A DNA stretch of 35,580 nucleotides from DATAQC01 sp051001215. GTDB lineage: Bacteria > Actinomycetota > Acidimicrobiia > Acidimicrobiales > AC-14. The notes beneath the pieces were generated by a model. The model ran no database searches and was not told the origin of the DNA. It saw only the letters and a list, made by a program, of their open reading frames with translations. The position numbers and the translations under genes are program-made. The stretch is from the NCBI GenBank assembly GCA_051001215.1, contig JBPCNP010000107.1, positions 1-35,580 on the forward strand, given 5' to 3'. Below are positions 5,838 to 13,487 of the stretch, piece after piece. Numbering within the stretch: the stretch's first letter is position 1; each line of letters begins with the position of its first letter.

Positions 5838-8014
5838 CAGTCGGGTCCCCCCGCAGGGTCGCCCGCCGGCCCTGCGCCGACCGGTTCGAGGTCGGTGGAC
5901 GGCTCGGGGTCGAGCTCGGGCTCCTCGGGGGCGGTGGCCGGCTCGAGGCTCCAGGCGTACAGACCGCCCAGCACCCACAGTCCGCCGAGGATGGCCACGA
6001 ACCACACCCGGTAGATCATCCCGTAGCAGATGACGGCCAGGCCGATCGAGGTGAAGGCAGGCCAGTACGACGGGGAGGGCATGTGGATGTGGGGCTCGTG
6101 CTCGTCGTGAGCGTCGCCGTCGCCGTCGGCATCGTCGTGGCCGTCGCCGTCGTGCGCGTCGGCGTCGTGGGCGTCGTGGGCGTCGCCGTCGTGCGCGTCG
6201 GCGTCGTGCGCGTCGCCGTGGTGGTCGTCGCCGCCGGGGCCGTCACCGTTGGTCGACGGGGCGTCGTCGGTGACCGCAGCCTTCACGGTCGCTTCGGTCT
6301 CGGCTTCGGCGGCTGCGTCCGCCGGATGGCGCGGTATCGACCGCCCGTTCTCGTCCTCGGTGTACTTGCGGTGCCACAGGTCGTCGCGAGCAGTGACCAC
6401 CGGGACCTCGGCGAAGTTGTACTCCGGCGGTGGCGAGGGGATGCTCCACTCCAGGGTGCGGGCATCCCAGGGGTCGTTGCCCACCTTGGGGTTCTTCCTC
6501 GAGCTCCACACGTTGTAGATGAACAGCAGGACGGCGGCGGCGATGACGAAAGATCCGATGGTGGAGATCATGTTCCAGAAGTCCCAGCCCCGGTGGGAGG
6601 GGTAGGTGTAGATGCGCCGGGGCATGCCCTGCAGGCCCAGGATATGGAAGGGCCCGAAGGTCATGTTGAACCCGATGATGAACAGCCAGAACTGGATCTT
6701 GCCCAGCTTGTCCGACAGCATGTGGCCGACCACCTTGGGGAACCAGTAGTAGATCCCCGCGAAGAGGCCGAAGACGCTGCCGCCGAAGAGCACGTAGTGG
6801 AAGTGGGCCACCACGTAGTACGTGTCGGTCTGCTGGGTGTCGGCTGGGACGACCCCGTGGGTGACGCCCGACAGGCCGCCGATGGTGAACATGGCCACGA
6901 AGCCCACGGCGAAGAGCATGGGCGCGTTGGTGGTGATCTTGCCCCGCCAGAGGGTGGCCAGCCAGTTGAAGATCTTCACGCCCGTGGGCACGGCGATGAA
7001 CATGGTGGATGCGCTGAAGGCCGAGGTCGCCACCGGGCCCAGCCCCGTGGCGAACATGTGGTGGGCCCACACGCCCCAGCCCATGAAACCGATGGCGATG
7101 CCCGAGAACACCATGACCTGGTAGCCGAAGAGGGGCTTGCGGGCGAAGACAGGGATCACCTCTGAGACGATCCCCATCGCCGGCAGGATGAGGATGTAGA
7201 CCTCCGGATGGCCGAAGAGCCAGAAGAGGTGCTGCCACAGCAGGGGGTCCGAACCGGCCTGGGCGTTGAAGAAGTTGGCCCCGAAGGTGCGGTCGAACAT
7301 GAGCAGGAACAGCGCCACCGTGATCACCGGGATGGCGAAGAGGAGCAAGAACTGGGCCACCAGTGACATCCAGGTGAAGATGGGCATGCGGAACAGGCTC
7401 ATGCCCGGCGCTCGCATGTTGATGGCGGTGACGATGAGGTTCACCGCTCCCGTCAGCGAGGCGATGCCCAGGATCTGCAGGCCGAACACCCAGAAGTCGA
7501 TGTTGTGGCCGGGGTTGTAGAGCTTCAGCGTGTTGGGGGCGTACCCGAACCACCCGCCGTTGGGGGCGCCGCCGAGGAGGAAGCTCGAGTACATGAACAG
7601 GCCGCCCACGAGGAAGACCCAGAACCCGAAGGCGTTCAACCGGGGGAAGGCCACGTCGCGGGCCCCGATCTGGATCGGGATCATGTAGTTGGCGAACGCC
7701 GCCGACAATGGCATTACGAAGAGGAAGATCATCGTGGTGCCGTGCATGGTGAAGACCTGGTTGTAGGTGTCGGCACTGAGGAACGTGTTGTTCGGCGACC
7801 CCAGCTGGATGCGCAGCATCAGGGCCTCGAGGCCGCCCAGCAGGAAGAAGACGAAGGCGGTGACGCCGTACATGATGCCGATCTTCTTGTGATCGACGGT
7901 GGTCACCCACGACCAGATGCCCTTGGTGTAGCCGGTCGGCCGGCGGAGGAGCCGGATCGGCTCGTCGGGCGGGACCAGTGAGGGTCGGGCGGGGGGATCG
8001 GTGACGATGGTCAC
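5837..8014 (-). CDS. ctaD: Cytochrome c oxidase subunit I with fused His/Asp-rich linker and C-terminal membrane domain (CtaD)
   Basis: This is the catalytic subunit of the caa3-type oxidase, reducing O2 to water and pumping protons. At 725 residues it is longer than the usual 530-600. Key residues are all present: His91 and His406 (low-spin heme), His269/His318/His319 (CuB), His404 (high-spin heme), Glu271 and Tyr273 in GHPEVY, and Lys347 of the K-channel (VPTGVK). The GTG start at 8014 overlaps the ctaC stop (GTGA). After the usual end (PSPPPEYNF, ~527-534) comes an acidic linker, then a His/Asp-rich region (about 597-644, repeated DAHD units), then two hydrophobic helices (about 650-690, starting SYWPAF) resembling the actinobacterial oxidase subunit IV. 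The fusion reading is inference; the catalytic assignment is firm. Confidence 0.95.
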   Translation of the reverse strand: MTIVTDPPARPSLVPPDEPIRLLRRPTGYTKGIWSWVTTVDHKKIGIMYGVTAFVFFLLGGLEALMLRIQLGSPNNTFLSADTYNQVFTMHGTTMIFLFVMPLSAAFANYMIPIQIGARDVAFPRLNAFGFWVFLVGGLFMYSSFLLGGAPNGGWFGYAPNTLKLYNPGHNIDFWVFGLQILGIASLTGAVNLIVTAINMRAPGMSLFRMPIFTWMSLVAQFLLLFAIPVITVALFLLMFDRTFGANFFNAQAGSDPLLWQHLFWLFGHPEVYILILPAMGIVSEVIPVFARKPLFGYQVMVFSGIAIGFMGWGVWAHHMFATGLGPVATSAFSASTMFIAVPTGVKIFNWLATLWRGKITTNAPMLFAVGFVAMFTIGGLSGVTHGVVPADTQQTDTYYVVAHFHYVLFGGSVFGLFAGIYYWFPKVVGHMLSDKLGKIQFWLFIIGFNMTFGPFHILGLQGMPRRIYTYPSHRGWDFWNMISTIGSFVIAAAVLLFIYNVWSSRKNPKVGNDPWDARTLEWSIPSPPPEYNFAEVPVVTARDDLWHRKYTEDENGRSIPRHPADAAAEAETEATVKAAVTDDAPSTNGDGPGGDDHHGDAHDADAHDGDAHDAHDADAHDGDGHDDADGDGDAHDEHEPHIHMPSPSYWPAFTSIGLAVICYGMIYRVWFVAILGGLWVLGGLYAWSLEPATAPEEPELDPEPSTDLEPVGAGPAGDPAGGPD
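6083..6226 (-). repeat. Tandem repeat encoding the His/Asp-rich linker of CtaD
   Basis: A run of imperfect short repeats on the minus strand encodes Asp-Ala-His-Asp and Gly-Asp-Ala units, giving about 15 His and over 20 Asp residues in under 50 positions. Such tracts expand and contract easily by slippage. At protein level it could bind divalent metals (Cu, Zn, Ni). Confidence 0.75.
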
Positions 8015-9024
8015 TTGAGTGTCTCCAGGTAGGCGACGAGCTTGGTGATCTCGTCGCCGCTCAGGTTGAGGTTGGGCATCTTGGAACCTGGTTTCACGCC
8101 CGGCGGGTTCTTCAGCCAGGTGCTCAGGTTGTCGGGGTTCATGGCGAAGATGGCGCCGGCGAAGCTGGTGCGGCTCTGGAGGTGGGTGAGGTTGGGACCG
8201 ACCTTGCCGCCCGACACTCCTTGCACGGTGTGGCACCCGGAGCAGCCCTTGGACGTGAACAGGGTGAGGCCCTCCTCGGCCGGCGAACCGCCCGCCGGCG
8301 TGGCCGCCGCCACGCGCTGGCCGTCGACCCATGACTGGAAGTCCTGGGGGGTCTGCACGAACGCCTTGAGGCGCATGTTGGCGTGGCTGAGCCCACAGAA
8401 CTCGGTGCACTGGCCGAGGAAGCTGCCGACCTTGGAGCCGGTCATGTTCATGTGGTTGGTACGCCCCGGAACGACATCCTGCTTGCCTGCCAGCGCCGGC
8501 ACCCAGAAGCTGTGGATCACGTCGGCGCCGATGAGGGTGATCTCCAGCGGCTGGTTCACCGGCATGTGGAGCTCGTTGGCGGTCGTCACGCCCAGGTCGG
8601 GGTAGTTGTACTCCCACCACCACTGGTGGGCCGTCACGGTGACGTTGATGGCGTGGGCCGGCTTGTGCGACAGCTTGAAGATGGTGGCGATGGTGGGGAT
8701 GGCAACGGCCGCGAGGATGGCCGCGGGGATGAGCGTCCAGCCCACCTCCAGGCGGCTGTTGCCGTGGATCTGCACGGGCTCCTGGGTACCACCGCGATCG
8801 CGGTACTTGATCACGAAGATCACCGCCATGCCCTCGACGAGCACGAAGACGACGCCTGCCACCCAGAAGACGGGGTCGATCAGGTGGCTGATCGTCTTGG
8901 CGTTGGGGCCCTGGGGATCGAGGGTGGTCTGGGGGGCGTTGGGGGAACAGGCGGCCACGGCCATGCCGACGAGGGCGGCGAAGGCGGCGAGGCGCACCCG
9001 CCTCCCGCTGAGCGTCCTGCTCAT
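8011..9024 (-). CDS. ctaC: caa3-type cytochrome c oxidase subunit II with fused cytochrome c (CtaC)
   Basis: This subunit accepts electrons and passes them to subunit I through the CuA centre. Residues 1-26 are a lipoprotein signal (lipobox VAAC, Cys26), followed by two membrane helices (about 52-72 and 93-115). The cupredoxin domain carries the aromatic patch HQWWWEY (133-139) and CuA ligands His171, Cys206, Glu208, Cys210, His214 and Met217 (motif GQCTEFCGLSHANM). A C-terminal class I cytochrome c domain follows with CSGCH heme attachment (261-265) and a likely Met316 ligand (KMPNL). The fused heme c defines a caa3 oxidase. Start ATG 9024 has an AGGA ribosome site. The 109-bp gap upstream is the largest in the oxidase cluster and may hold a promoter. 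Confidence 0.96.
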   Translation of the reverse strand: MSRTLSGRRVRLAAFAALVGMAVAACSPNAPQTTLDPQGPNAKTISHLIDPVFWVAGVVFVLVEGMAVIFVIKYRDRGGTQEPVQIHGNSRLEVGWTLIPAAILAAVAIPTIATIFKLSHKPAHAINVTVTAHQWWWEYNYPDLGVTTANELHMPVNQPLEITLIGADVIHSFWVPALAGKQDVVPGRTNHMNMTGSKVGSFLGQCTEFCGLSHANMRLKAFVQTPQDFQSWVDGQRVAAATPAGGSPAEEGLTLFTSKGCSGCHTVQGVSGGKVGPNLTHLQSRTSFAGAIFAMNPDNLSTWLKNPPGVKPGSKMPNLNLSGDEITKLVAYLETLK

Positions 9025-9133
9025 TCCTGTTGTCCCGAGGTGGCGCTGGCAGTCATGTTCGCCCCCACTGTCTCCCGGCGCCCGGTCACTCGTCCAATTC
9101 CCGACCGGCTGGTGCGAACGTGGCTGAAGGGGC

Positions 9134-10111
9134 TCACTTGGTCACGGTCAGCTTGCCCTGCATGGCGGGATGGATGTCACAGCGGAAGAAGTAGACCCCT
9201 GGTGGCGGGGCGGTGAACTTGTAGTCGATGGTCCGGGGCCCCGGCACCACGTCGCCGGTGAAGACGCGCTGGTTGAAGTCGGGGTCGCTGGCCACGGCGA
9301 CGTTGTGGACGATGTTCTTGTCCTTGTTGTCGAAGACGATCTCGGCGGGCAGGTCGGCCTTGATGGTGAGGTCCTTGTTGAGGAACTGGATGCCCTGGGC
9401 GGCGACCTTCACCGGGCCGGGGGCCACGCCCTCGGGCTTCTCGATCGTTCGCTGTCCGAACGAGGCGGCCGCCACCCCTCCGCCGGCCAGCAGCACGCCG
9501 GCTACGGCCAGGACGGCGAGCAGGGACTGCCTGGACAGCCCGGGCCGGAAGTTGACGAGCGTGGCCGATCCGAGGATGACCAGGGCGATGGCGATGGCGA
9601 TGACCGTGGATGCCTGTTCGGGGACGGCCAGCAGTACCCGCGAGATGGAGAACATGAGGCAGAAGATGGTGAACAACCCCACCACCGGGATGGCCAGCGG
9701 GGTCAGGTCGAGGTGCCGGCCCGTGTGGTCGGCCGAGACGCTGGTCATCCAACCGACGATGGCGCCGGCGCCCACGACCAGGCCGGCGACGGCCAGCACG
9801 GGCCCGACGACGAACCCACACATGACCAGGCCGACGGCGGCGGCACCCATGGCCGACCACAACCCGCCGGCCACGGGCCGGGCCCACGTCACCCGGTGCA
9901 GCTCGGGCGGAGGAGCATCGACGGCGACGCCCGGGGCGAACTCGTTCTCGCGGGCGGCACTGACGCTGACACCGGCGAGGGTCGCGGCCACGGTCATCCC
10001 GAGGAACAGCAGGGTGCCGTCGGTGTTACCGGTGGCCATACCGTAGGCCAGGGCCATCACGAACGCGAGCCCGGCGAGGGGAAGGAAGACCTTGGAGGAC
10101 TGGCTCAGCAT
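9134..10111 (-). CDS. Polytopic membrane protein with C-terminal type-1 copper (cupredoxin) domain
   Basis: The 325-residue protein has about seven hydrophobic helices in the first 216 residues, then an extracytoplasmic cupredoxin domain (about 230-325). The copper ligands are all visible: His269 (NIVHNV), Cys311, His314 and Met317 in the loop FRCDIHPAMQG. This one-His, then Cys-His-Met pattern is that of a mononuclear blue-copper site, not a binuclear CuA. It would carry single electrons at the outer face of the membrane. The gene is 9 bp after a subunit III-like gene and precedes ctaC, so it belongs to the oxidase block. It may act as the subunit II counterpart of the degenerate subunit I encoded upstream (10783-12501); that role is inference. 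Confidence 0.85.
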   Translation of the reverse strand: MLSQSSKVFLPLAGLAFVMALAYGMATGNTDGTLLFLGMTVAATLAGVSVSAARENEFAPGVAVDAPPPELHRVTWARPVAGGLWSAMGAAAVGLVMCGFVVGPVLAVAGLVVGAGAIVGWMTSVSADHTGRHLDLTPLAIPVVGLFTIFCLMFSISRVLLAVPEQASTVIAIAIALVILGSATLVNFRPGLSRQSLLAVLAVAGVLLAGGGVAAASFGQRTIEKPEGVAPGPVKVAAQGIQFLNKDLTIKADLPAEIVFDNKDKNIVHNVAVASDPDFNQRVFTGDVVPGPRTIDYKFTAPPPGVYFFRCDIHPAMQGKLTVTK

Positions 10112-10120
10112 GGCGTCGTC

Positions 10121-10786
10121 CTACTTGGTGGCATGGGGGCTGAGGACGAACAGGGCCATGACGATGACGAACCAGGCGACATTGGTGAACTGCCAGAACC
10201 ACACCACGGCCGAGACCGGCTCGTGGTCGTCGCTGCCGTAGTGGCCGGCCAAAGCCTGGGCCGCTACCACCACGATCATCACGATTCCCGCCAGCACCTG
10301 GGCCAGGTGGAACCCGAGGAGCGCCTTGTACAGCGAGCCATAGGCGTGGGAGTTGGCCCCGAACTTGGCGTTGGTGATGGAGTACCACTGGGCGTTGGCC
10401 ACGGCCGTGCCCAACAAGACGGTGAGCACGGCGGCGGCGAAGGCATTGCGCTGGTCGTTGCGGCGGACGCAGAACAGCATCCAGGAGGCGGAGACGGCCG
10501 ACATCACCGCGGTGATGGTGATGATGGTGGGCAGGTAGGTGCCGACCTTGACTCCCTTGGGTGGCCACGCCGCCGCACCCCCCTTGATGGTGAAGTACAC
10601 CACCAGCATGGCGACGAGCACCATGGTGTCGGCCGCCAGGACCAGCTTCATCCCGAGCAGGGTGGTGCCATCAGGGCGGCCCGCGGGCATGCCGGCGTTG
10701 GCACCGGCTGGTAGGGCCGGTGTCGAGATCCCCGGGGTGGTGGCCGGGGTCGGGCCGGTGGCCCGCACGGGAGCGGTGATGGTCAT
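10121..10786 (-). CDS. Heme-copper oxidase subunit III-like protein (divergent paralogue)
   Basis: The protein is 221 residues with an Ala/Pro/Thr-rich ~40-residue N-terminal extension and five helices in the subunit III pattern: LLGMKLVLAADTMVLVAMLV, IITITAVMSAVSASWMLF, AAVLTVLLGTAVANAQWYSI, ALLGFHLAQVLAGIVMIVVV and VVWFWQFTNVAWFVIVMALF. The canonical motifs are recognisable but altered: GFHGAHV is GFHLAQV, and YWHFVDIVW is FWQFTNVAW. It overlaps the stop of the degenerate subunit I gene by ATGA and is followed 9 bp later by the cupredoxin gene. That arrangement suggests a separate complex from the canonical CtaE-containing oxidase, which has its own subunit III at 5202. Confidence 0.85.
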   Translation of the reverse strand: MTITAPVRATGPTPATTPGISTPALPAGANAGMPAGRPDGTTLLGMKLVLAADTMVLVAMLVVYFTIKGGAAAWPPKGVKVGTYLPTIITITAVMSAVSASWMLFCVRRNDQRNAFAAAVLTVLLGTAVANAQWYSITNAKFGANSHAYGSLYKALLGFHLAQVLAGIVMIVVVAAQALAGHYGSDDHEPVSAVVWFWQFTNVAWFVIVMALFVLSPHATK

Positions 10787-12501
10787 GAGGAGGCCCGGGC
10801 CACGGTGGCGGCAATCGGACTACCCACGGGCCCCGTCTCGGTGGTAGGTGCGGTACGCAGGTCGAGCATGGGCGCCTCGGAGCGGATCTCGGGGAGACGG
10901 TCGAAGTTGTACGACGGCGGAGGCGACGATGTCGCCCATTCCAGGGTGTGGCCCGTCCAGGGATCGTCGTCGGCCTTGCGCCCCCGCCCCCCGATCACGT
11001 TCACGATCAGGTCGGCGACGAATGCCAGCACGCCCAAGCCGGTGATGGCAGCCCCGACGCTGGCCACCAGGTTGGCCGGGGTCAGGCTGTCGTCGGAGAA
11101 GCTGGCCCGGTGCACGTGCATGTTCTGAACGCCGAGAACGAACATGGCGGCGAAGGTGACGACCATGCCACCGGCCACGAGGACGGCCGTGGGCACGCTG
11201 GCCTTGTCCGAGAGGTGGTGCCCCCAGAGCTTGGGGGCCCAGTAGGTCAGGGCGGCCACGACGGCCAGCGTGGCCGTCCCGAAGAACAGGGTGTGCTGGG
11301 TGGCGACCTGCCAGTAGTCGGCGTGGGCGCTGCTGGCGCTCACGACCGCAGCCGCCCAGCCCACCAGCCCCAGACCCAGCACGGCGATGAACCCACCCGC
11401 GTAGACCATGGGCGCGGTCAGCAGGTCGGAGACGGCCACGGTGTGCTGGCGTACGGCCATGCCGGCGGTGACCAGCCAGTTGAGGAGCAGCGACGCGACG
11501 GGCAGGAGCACGACCACGGCGCCCACGGCGAAGATGAACCGGGCACGCGTCAGGGACGGGACCTGGCTCCCCCAGCCGGCGAAGGCGAGCACACCAACGG
11601 CGCCCAGGGCCAGGGTTGCCCGCTGATGGGAGAACATCCGCCGGCGGGCGGCCACGGGCACGATCTCGGACACGACGCCGAGGCCGGGCAGGAGCAGGGC
11701 CCACAGCGTGGGATAAGCGGCGAACCAGAACAGCCGGGGCCACAGGAGCGGGTCGCCACCGCCCGAGCCGGTGAACCCGTTGAAGATGTGGCCGTGGTAG
11801 TGGCGGTCGACGAAGACCAAGACGAGGGAGCCGACGAGCACGGGCAGGGCCAGGAGCAGGATCGAGCTCGAGACCAGCACCGACCAGGAGAACAGGGGCG
11901 TGCGCCGAAGGGTGAGCCCGGGCGCCCGCATCTTGAGGATGGTCACCGCCAGGTTCACGGCGGCCAGGACAAGGGCGGTGGCGACGACGGCGAGCCCGAG
12001 GATCAACAGGTCGGGACCGTGGCCTGCGGAGCCCGGCCCGTCGGGAATTGGCGTGGACAGGGCCCAGCCGTTGACGACCTTGGCGCCCTCCAGGAAGGGC
12101 GAGGCCACGATCATGGCCCCCCCGACCACCACCAGCCAGAGGGCGAGGGACTGCAGACGCGGAAAGGCCAGCCGGGTGGCGCCGATCTGGAGGGGGACGA
12201 CGGCGGTGGCCAGGCCCACCCACACCGGCCCCAGGAAGCCGAAGACACCGAGCACGCCGTGCAGGGTGAACAGCTGGCGGTAGGTCGTCCCGCCCACCAG
12301 GTTTCCGTCGGGCCCGGCCAGCTGGGCCCGCATGACCAGGGCCAACACACCTGCGGCGACCAGGAAGAGCATGGCCACGACGACGAACAGGGTGCCGACC
12401 ACCTTGTGGTCGGTGCCCGGTGACCACGGGTCCGAGACGGGTTCCTCCTCGGCGGCCGGAGCCTCCACCTCGTGTGTCTCGGTCGTGTCGGTCGCAGACA
12501 T
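10783..12501 (-). CDS. Degenerate heme-copper oxidase subunit I lacking the binuclear centre
   Basis: A 572-residue polytopic protein aligns along its length with oxidase subunit I, including PLQIGATRLAFPRLQ, GDPLLWPRLFW, GVVSEIVPV and the C-terminal SSPPPSYNF. It retains both low-spin heme ligands, His81 (TLHG) and His403. All oxygen-reduction residues are changed: GHPEVY is AYPTLW (CuB His to Tyr263, Glu to Thr265, Tyr to Trp267); the His-His CuB pair is Pro315-Ser316; the high-spin heme ligand is Thr401; the K-channel Lys is Leu338. The frame is intact with normal helices, so this is not a decaying pseudogene. It cannot reduce O2 by the known mechanism and may be a one-heme electron carrier or structural subunit. 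Start ATG 12501; the end overlaps the subunit III-like gene (ATGA). Confidence 0.88.
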   Translation of the reverse strand: MSATDTTETHEVEAPAAEEEPVSDPWSPGTDHKVVGTLFVVVAMLFLVAAGVLALVMRAQLAGPDGNLVGGTTYRQLFTLHGVLGVFGFLGPVWVGLATAVVPLQIGATRLAFPRLQSLALWLVVVGGAMIVASPFLEGAKVVNGWALSTPIPDGPGSAGHGPDLLILGLAVVATALVLAAVNLAVTILKMRAPGLTLRRTPLFSWSVLVSSSILLLALPVLVGSLVLVFVDRHYHGHIFNGFTGSGGGDPLLWPRLFWFAAYPTLWALLLPGLGVVSEIVPVAARRRMFSHQRATLALGAVGVLAFAGWGSQVPSLTRARFIFAVGAVVVLLPVASLLLNWLVTAGMAVRQHTVAVSDLLTAPMVYAGGFIAVLGLGLVGWAAAVVSASSAHADYWQVATQHTLFFGTATLAVVAALTYWAPKLWGHHLSDKASVPTAVLVAGGMVVTFAAMFVLGVQNMHVHRASFSDDSLTPANLVASVGAAITGLGVLAFVADLIVNVIGGRGRKADDDPWTGHTLEWATSSPPPSYNFDRLPEIRSEAPMLDLRTAPTTETGPVGSPIAATVARASS

Positions 12502-12553
12502 CTCGGCGGACTCTATACAGCAGCCCTGCGGCTGATCGACTCGCGAAGCCGCA

Positions 12554-13456
12554 CTAGCGGATGAGCTGGTCGACGGCCATGGCCGCGAACAGCAGGGTGA
12601 CATAGGTGATCGACCAGCCGAACAGCTTCATGGCCCGCTCGGGAGTGCCGCTGCGGGCCAGCTGCACGGCCTTCCAGGTGAACACGCCACCGAGCAGGAT
12701 GGCCGAGGCCAGGTAGAGGTCGCCCATCTGGCCGATGGGCCAGAACACGAGGGTGAAGGCCCACAGGACGACGGTGTAGATCACGATCTTCCGGGCCGTC
12801 TCGGCGAAGGAGGCCACGACGGGGAGCATGGGCACGTCGGCGGCCGCGTAGTCCTCCCGGTAGCGGATGGCCAGGGCCCAGAAGTGAGGTGGCGTCCAAT
12901 AGAAGATGATGGCGAACAGCACCAGTGGGGCCAGGCCCAGCGAGTTGCGCACTGCGGCCCACCCCACGAGAACGGGCACGGCTCCCGCCGCTCCTCCGAT
13001 GACGATGTTGTTCGACGAGGTGCGCTTGAGCCACAGCGTGTAGACGAAGACGTAGAAGAGGGTGGCGCTCACGGCCAGGACCGCGCTCAGCAGGTTCACC
13101 AGCAGCCACAGCTCACCGAAGGCGGCCACCTCGAGAACCACGGCGAACACCAGGGCACTCGTCGGGGTGATCTCACCGGTGACGAGGGGCCGGCGGCTCG
13201 TCCGCTTCATGAGCTTGTCGATGTCGCGGTCGATGTACATGTTGATGGCGTTGGCGCCGGCGGCGGCCAGGGCCCCGCCGACCAGGGTCTCCAGGACGAG
13301 CCAGCCCGACGGCAGCCCCCGCTCGGCCACCACCATGGTCGGCAGCGTCGTGACCAGCAACAACTCGATGATCCGGGGCTTGGTGAGGGCCACGTAGGCC
13401 CCGACGCGACGGCGTGGTCTCACTGCGGTCTCGTCGTCCATCGTGGGGCGAACCAT
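12554..13456 (-). CDS. ctaB: Protoheme IX farnesyltransferase (heme O synthase, CtaB)
   Basis: This UbiA-family prenyltransferase adds a farnesyl group to heme B to make heme O, the precursor of heme A used by the neighbouring oxidase. The 300-residue membrane protein has about eight to nine helices. The first Asp-rich motif is NMYIDRDID (about 72-80), followed by KRTSRRPLVTGEI; the second is YREDYAAADVPMLPVV. Both bind Mg-diphosphate in the family. I chose ATG 13456 because GGTGGGAG lies just upstream; the ATG at 13441 is an alternative, and the frame extends further without support. It precedes the degenerate subunit I gene by 52 bp and follows the PLP enzyme by 31 bp. Confidence 0.95.
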   Translation of the reverse strand: MVRPTMDDETAVRPRRRVGAYVALTKPRIIELLLVTTLPTMVVAERGLPSGWLVLETLVGGALAAAGANAINMYIDRDIDKLMKRTSRRPLVTGEITPTSALVFAVVLEVAAFGELWLLVNLLSAVLAVSATLFYVFVYTLWLKRTSSNNIVIGGAAGAVPVLVGWAAVRNSLGLAPLVLFAIIFYWTPPHFWALAIRYREDYAAADVPMLPVVASFAETARKIVIYTVVLWAFTLVFWPIGQMGDLYLASAILLGGVFTWKAVQLARSGTPERAMKLFGWSITYVTLLFAAMAVDQLIR

Positions 13457-13487
13457 ACGGCTCCCACCCGCCTTCCTCAAATGCGCC

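Noticed and set aside
6083..6240. Tandem repeats as a possible CRISPR or regulatory array
   Set aside because: They lie inside ctaD, in frame, and encode a DAHD-rich linker.
8015..8623. Upstream in-frame extension of ctaD
   Set aside because: It overlaps ctaC in another frame; the GTGA overlap at 8011-8014 gives the natural start.
9170..10714. Long plus-strand open frame (514 residues) opposite the cupredoxin and subunit III-like genes
   Set aside because: It is a Gly/Asp/His-rich antisense shadow of GC-rich minus-strand genes, whose products show clear domains; the antisense product shows none.
10948..12423. Long plus-strand open frame (491 residues) opposite the degenerate subunit I
   Set aside because: It is antisense to a gene with clear homology, and the product is low-complexity Gly/Gln/Asp/His.
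10783..12501. Degenerate subunit I as an ordinary ctaD or as a decaying pseudogene
   Set aside because: The catalytic residues are missing, so it is not an ordinary oxidase; but the frame is intact, helices are regular and gene overlaps are precise, so decay is unlikely.
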